A DNA stretch of 58,555 nt from Fuerstiella sp. (GTDB lineage Bacteria; Planctomycetota; Planctomycetia; Planctomycetales; Planctomycetaceae): contig JAPYTO010000013.1 in the NCBI GenBank assembly GCA_029941865.1, positions 1-58,555 on the forward strand, given 5' to 3'. Shown here in pieces: positions 55,101-58,555 of this stretch. Position 1 is the stretch's first letter, and each line of letters begins with the position of its first letter. The notes below the pieces were generated by a model, which was given only the letters and a program-made list of their open reading frames with translations, did no database searches and was not told the origin of the DNA. Position numbers and translations under genes: made by a program.

Positions 55101-55168
55101 GTAGCGGAAGTCGCCAGAACTTTCGGCGTTTCCCCTCGTTTGCCGAAACTCCTGGCGAGTTCCGCTAC
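55101..55168. repeat. GTAGC palindromic repeat, complete copy
   Basis: Starts GTAGCGGAAGTCGCCAGAAC and ends CTCCTGGCGAGTTCCGCTAC. Closest to the copy at 5113-5180. Confidence 0.9.
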
Positions 55169-55227
55169 TAAACATGGACAGACCACTGGAACTGCTTCGC
55201 CCCGAACACGTCCCTGCGGATTGTGTT

Positions 55228-57051
55228 CTATCCAAGACTCACTCGCTCTTCCGGGTAGTTAAAACGCCCCGTTTCGTCTGGAACCGCCATGGCCAGCAGC
55301 AATGTGATCGGACCGACTCGGCCCAGAAACATCACCACGCAAATCAGCAATCTCGACGGCATCGACAGATTCGGCGTGATTCCGGCGGAAACTCCGACCG
55401 TGCCAAACGCGCTGGTGGCTTCGTACAGGTGATCCAGAAAACGATCCGGCTGACGCTCAAACACCACCAGCAACCCGGTGGTTGCCAGCACAATGAAGAT
55501 TCCCACGGCGATCATCGACAATGATCGCGAAACCTGCGTCGTCGGAATGCATCGTCCGAAGATTTCGACACGACTGCGGCCGCGCAACACGGCCAGAATG
55601 TTCAACATCGTCACAGCAAAAACGACAGTCTTCACACCACCCCCGGTCGAACCAGGAGCGGCTCCCACAAACATCAGAAAAATCGCCAGCAGCTTGGTCG
55701 CCGGATTTATCGCCTGGTGGTCAACCGTGTTAAAGCCCGCCGTGCGAAATGTCACCGATTGAAACCATGCATCCGCAAAACGCCCAACCACGGAATCCCC
55801 CGCGGGTGCTTCCAGTGACTCCAGAACAAACCAGCCCATCGTTCCCAGCATCAGCAGCGCAACCGCAGAATACAGCACAAGCCTGGTGTGTACGCTTAGG
55901 CGCGGACGCTGACCTTCTGCGTGAAACATGGAAGCGGCAACACGGCGGCGCAGACGCGCAGTGGCAAATCGCCAGAGATCATGAACGACGGCAAAGCCGA
56001 GACCGCCCAGGAAAATTAACGCGGTCAGTGGTCCCCACACCTGCCACAGCGTGCCCATCCCCTGAAATCCTTCGTCACGCAATGAAAACCCAGCGTTGCA
56101 GAATGCGCTGACGGAATGAAACGTCGCCTGCCAGACACGCTCTCGAAACGGAAGGTCGGGCCACAGTCCCTGCAACAATACGGCCCCCAGCGCTTCGACG
56201 CCGACCGTAAACAGCAGAATCGTCAGTAACAGCCGTCGAGAACTCTGAACTGTTTCCGCGTCCAGCATGTCTCGCAGGGTCCGAGCTTCACGAAACTGCA
56301 TCCCCTGACGACCGCTCAATACCGCCACGAATGCCCCAAACGTCAGAATGCCCAGACCACCGATCTGAAACAGTCCAAAAATGACTGCGTGCCCGGTCGG
56401 GCTCCAGTAACTTCCCGTCGGTTCCACGATCAGCCCGGTGACACAACTGGCACTCGTCGCCGTGAACAATGCCACGTTCCAATCGGCCGACTTGTTGATG
56501 CCCCCGACCGACGGCGCCCGGCAGACAGGCAACTTCAGCAGCAGCGTGCCCAGTGTAATGACGACCAGAAACGAACCGACCAGCAACACGGCAGAATTCT
56601 GTGTCTTCGCCGCCAGACTTCGGCAGCCGGAAAGCACGCTGAAGACAACGACGACCGCGAGTACGATCTCGGTCCAGATAGCGACGCTGAAGGAGCTGCC
56701 GGCAGAATCATCAGCAGCGTACCAAAGCCAAAGCAGCCCGACGGCCCACAAGATCGGAAGGACAAGGCTGACCGAACGGATGGCCGTTGCAAAGTTCGTC
56801 TGCCTGGTTTCCAGCAGCAGGCGCAGACCGCGACACAGCGAAAGGCAGGACATCGCGGCCAGCACCAGCCACGTCATCTCGTTCACCCGAGCTGCAGAAA
56901 CACCAGTGAACCCGGCATGCACGACCAACACAACGGCCCCAACCAATATGGCGGTCAGTTCGGAGCGACGCAGGCGACCGATTGCATCTGCCCATTTCGG
57001 CCAGGCAAAACGGTCATGCAGTTCGCCGTTTTCAGAATCGTGTTCCAGCAT
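55228..57051 (-). CDS. TrkH/KtrB-family potassium transporter
   Basis: A 607-residue membrane protein for potassium uptake. The four selectivity-filter loops are recognisable: TSASCVTGL (199-207), SAFCNAGFSL, TFRTAGFNTVDH and SAFGTVGVSAGI, each with the conserved Gly. The first 150 residues add several extra membrane helices compared with KtrB (about 450 residues). Start ATG 57051. The regulatory TrkA/KtrA subunit is not in the window. It lies just downstream (10 bp) of the SMP-30-like gene on the same strand. Confidence 0.92.
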   Translation of the reverse strand: MLEHDSENGELHDRFAWPKWADAIGRLRRSELTAILVGAVVLVVHAGFTGVSAARVNEMTWLVLAAMSCLSLCRGLRLLLETRQTNFATAIRSVSLVLPILWAVGLLWLWYAADDSAGSSFSVAIWTEIVLAVVVVFSVLSGCRSLAAKTQNSAVLLVGSFLVVITLGTLLLKLPVCRAPSVGGINKSADWNVALFTATSASCVTGLIVEPTGSYWSPTGHAVIFGLFQIGGLGILTFGAFVAVLSGRQGMQFREARTLRDMLDAETVQSSRRLLLTILLFTVGVEALGAVLLQGLWPDLPFRERVWQATFHSVSAFCNAGFSLRDEGFQGMGTLWQVWGPLTALIFLGGLGFAVVHDLWRFATARLRRRVAASMFHAEGQRPRLSVHTRLVLYSAVALLMLGTMGWFVLESLEAPAGDSVVGRFADAWFQSVTFRTAGFNTVDHQAINPATKLLAIFLMFVGAAPGSTGGGVKTVVFAVTMLNILAVLRGRSRVEIFGRCIPTTQVSRSLSMIAVGIFIVLATTGLLVVFERQPDRFLDHLYEATSAFGTVGVSAGITPNLSMPSRLLICVVMFLGRVGPITLLLAMAVPDETGRFNYPEERVSLG

Positions 57052-57060
57052 TGACTGAAA

Positions 57061-58014
57061 TCAGACTGTCAGGACAGGTTGATCATTCACTGCATCAAAC
57101 GTGGTAGAACCAATAAACAGACATCCGGCGTTCGGGTGACGCTGCTGCTGTTCCGGTTCCATGTGCTCGACGGCGGTCGTCAGGAACAGCTGAACCCGGC
57201 CATCAACCGTGACCAGCTGAGGGCAGGTGACCCGAGGGGATCCGGGGCACGTCCACACCGCTTCCACGGCACCGGAGTCCAGACCATACTGTCGAGCAAC
57301 GCCGAAATCGGGGTCGCCTGGATCATAAAACGCCACAATCAGGCTGCGGCCGTCCGGAGTAATAATCATGCCGTCCGGAAAAATCTGCTCCGACGTCACG
57401 TCCACTACAGTGCTCGGATCTCCAATCGTGCCGGATTCAAGATCCAGGGAAGATCGAGTAATTGTCTTTGACGGAGAATCAATGTCGACCAGAATCAAGC
57501 GGCCGTTTTCCTGCGGCACGACAGCTTTGCCGTTGGAGCAAATCTGGTCATCACGCAGTTGAATCAGTGAACGGTCGTGCTGTCTCCAGAGATACAACCC
57601 CGCCTTTTTTGTTTCGAAATTCAGATCCTTGCACCCGAAGATCAGATTGTCCCCGTAAATGACTCCGTCGTTGATGATCGTGTTCTCAACGGCACTATCC
57701 ACACCGCCGCACAGTTCGGTCCAGTCATTCGTATTCGTGTCGAACAGCCCCAGCGACCGTTCTACTCCGGCAACGAACACGCCTGGCTGACTGGTTGGAA
57801 ATGCAAATCCCGGACGACCAGGCAGGTCGAAGCACTCGTTACGTCCGGCAGCGGGATCCAGAATATTGATCGATCCCGCGACCGCGTCGCCGCCGTGCTG
57901 AATAGCGACCCAGCTGATACGGCCATCGTTCAGCGAATACGGACCTTCGGGCAGGAACCGCAGGCCGTCCGAATCCGGACGAAACAGAACGTGGCATTCC
58001 GTCGAAATTGTCAT
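57061..58014 (-). CDS. SMP-30/gluconolactonase-like beta-propeller protein
   Basis: A 317-residue protein matching the SMP-30/gluconolaconase-LRE pattern: FLPEGPYSLNDGRISWVAIQ near the N-terminus, where the family has the metal-binding Glu, then IINDGVIYGDNLIFGCKD, SNGKAV and FPDGMIITPDGRSLIVAFYD with the metal-binding Asn/Asp positions largely kept. Such enzymes hydrolyse sugar lactones with a divalent cation; the substrate is not known. Start ATG 58014; no signal peptide, so probably cytoplasmic. It may be co-transcribed with the potassium transporter gene. Confidence 0.82.
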   Translation of the reverse strand: MTISTECHVLFRPDSDGLRFLPEGPYSLNDGRISWVAIQHGGDAVAGSINILDPAAGRNECFDLPGRPGFAFPTSQPGVFVAGVERSLGLFDTNTNDWTELCGGVDSAVENTIINDGVIYGDNLIFGCKDLNFETKKAGLYLWRQHDRSLIQLRDDQICSNGKAVVPQENGRLILVDIDSPSKTITRSSLDLESGTIGDPSTVVDVTSEQIFPDGMIITPDGRSLIVAFYDPGDPDFGVARQYGLDSGAVEAVWTCPGSPRVTCPQLVTVDGRVQLFLTTAVEHMEPEQQQRHPNAGCLFIGSTTFDAVNDQPVLTV

Positions 58015-58555
58015 TAAGCAGTCTTCTGTTGCGTGGTAATGCCTGGGTGGAAGGGGCGCACGTCTTCATCCCTGCATGACATCAGGGAAAACGTGCGTGT
58101 CATGAACCGTGGGCAGCCGAGTTACAATGTGTCTGGCACGGAAGGATAGTCGGACAGAAAGAAAAGGCCAGCAGGGCTGGCTTAGCGCAAGGCTGGATGT
58201 TGAGTTTTCAGGATCAGAGAAGGCGATGTGAGCTCATTGGCAGTTCCGACGAGCTTCCCGACTCCGCACTCGCCGCCGTGCCCAGCGGGCCGCGTTCCGC
58301 TGGTAAACACCGTAAACCCTGCTGCCGTGACGCACACCGGGGCGCGGGGCGATGCGCAACGCCGTTAAGGATAAATCAGAGTGTTTGCTGTATTTCACGG
58401 CATGCTTCTTTTTGCTTGTCGGTTGCCTTAAGCAGGACCGGTTGCGCGACTGACGGCTTGTGTTTTTTGTTTGGCTTGTAACGGGCTGTTTTGCTGCTCA
58501 CGCGAACATGCGGTCGTTGACTGCCCATGTCAAAGCCTTCCTGAGTAAGTCGCCA
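58015..58555. other. Terminal intergenic region
   Basis: About 540 bp up to the window end. Short frames on both strands lack family or start-site support. No repeat of the families above was recognised except that the last bases (GAGTAAGTCGCCA) may be the start of unseen sequence. Confidence 0.4.

Larger units (their letters stand above)
54861..55227. other. Intergenic region with two palindromic repeats
   Basis: About 370 bp between two minus-strand genes. It holds a short palindrome CACGGGCGCCCGTG (54912-54925) and two GTAGC palindromic repeats, 54971-55037 and 55101-55168, in tandem about 130 bp apart. Confidence 0.6.

Noticed and set aside
54971-55168. CRISPR-like array
   Set aside because: Only two units, each palindromic over its whole length and of the same family as distant single copies; no cas genes.

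Overview
The window looks like chromosomal DNA of a planctomycete, probably order Planctomycetales. Several gene types in it are nearly confined to that phylum: a DUF1501 protein, a DUF1549/DUF1553 cytochrome-type protein next to a pre-peptidase (PPC) protein and a WD40 protein with a planctomycete cytochrome c domain, a surface protein with an LEDRTLLA-type N-terminus and planctomycete-type dockerin repeats, a DUF1559 remnant, and a PknB-type kinase. Coding density is moderate. Most gaps hold short palindromic or dispersed repeats. No tRNA, rRNA, CRISPR array, transposase or phage gene was seen. The genus cannot be fixed from sequence alone.

Layout. 0.15-6.9 kb: envelope polysaccharide/lipid genes (LpxL-type acyltransferase, UDP-glucose dehydrogenase, GT2 glycosyltransferase translationally coupled to a methyltransferase, and a divergent membrane glycosyltransferase). 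6.9-9.4 kb: cyanophycinase-like peptidase behind a DUF1501 protein. 9.9-12.6 kb: membrane Ser/Thr kinase, adenine phosphoribosyltransferase and a small conserved protein. 12.7-16.0 kb: a large secreted M23-peptidase/Calx-beta/dockerin protein broken into four pieces, then a DUF1559 remnant. 16.1-22.8 kb: ceramidase-like enzyme with a LamG tail, a DUF2617-like protein, a PQQ-propeller protein with an EF-hand, an AcpH-like protein and XseB. 23.0-30.0 kb: Nramp-related transporter, macro-domain protein, membrane-anchored FlgF/FlgG-like protein, MlaF-MlaE fusion and an MCE-like partner. 30.6-39.3 kb: three-gene secreted module (DUF1549/1553, PPC, WD40/cytochrome). 39.7-45.0 kb: RibBA, then sodium symporter/DUF997/Gfo-Idh-MocA oxidoreductase and a small membrane protein. 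45.6-52.9 kb: secreted unknown, SMC-like ATPase with its degenerate SbcD-like partner, and a divergent FliA-family sigma factor. 53.0-58.0 kb: large unknown protein, TrkH potassium transporter and an SMP-30-like protein.

The most unusual system is the pair at 47.2-51.6 kb. An SMC/YhaN-like ATPase carries two tandem DUF4332-like helix-hairpin-helix modules. Its upstream neighbour keeps the length and order of an SbcD/YhaO metallophosphoesterase but has lost essentially all the metal-binding residues. A second candidate system is the three-gene module at 30.6-39.3 kb, where the PPC and WD40 proteins each carry a long Ala/Lys/Glu-rich coiled coil, which suggests they pair. Also notable are a poly-G tract exactly at one of the frame breaks in the surface-protein gene, and at least five copies of a 62-68 bp palindrome between genes.
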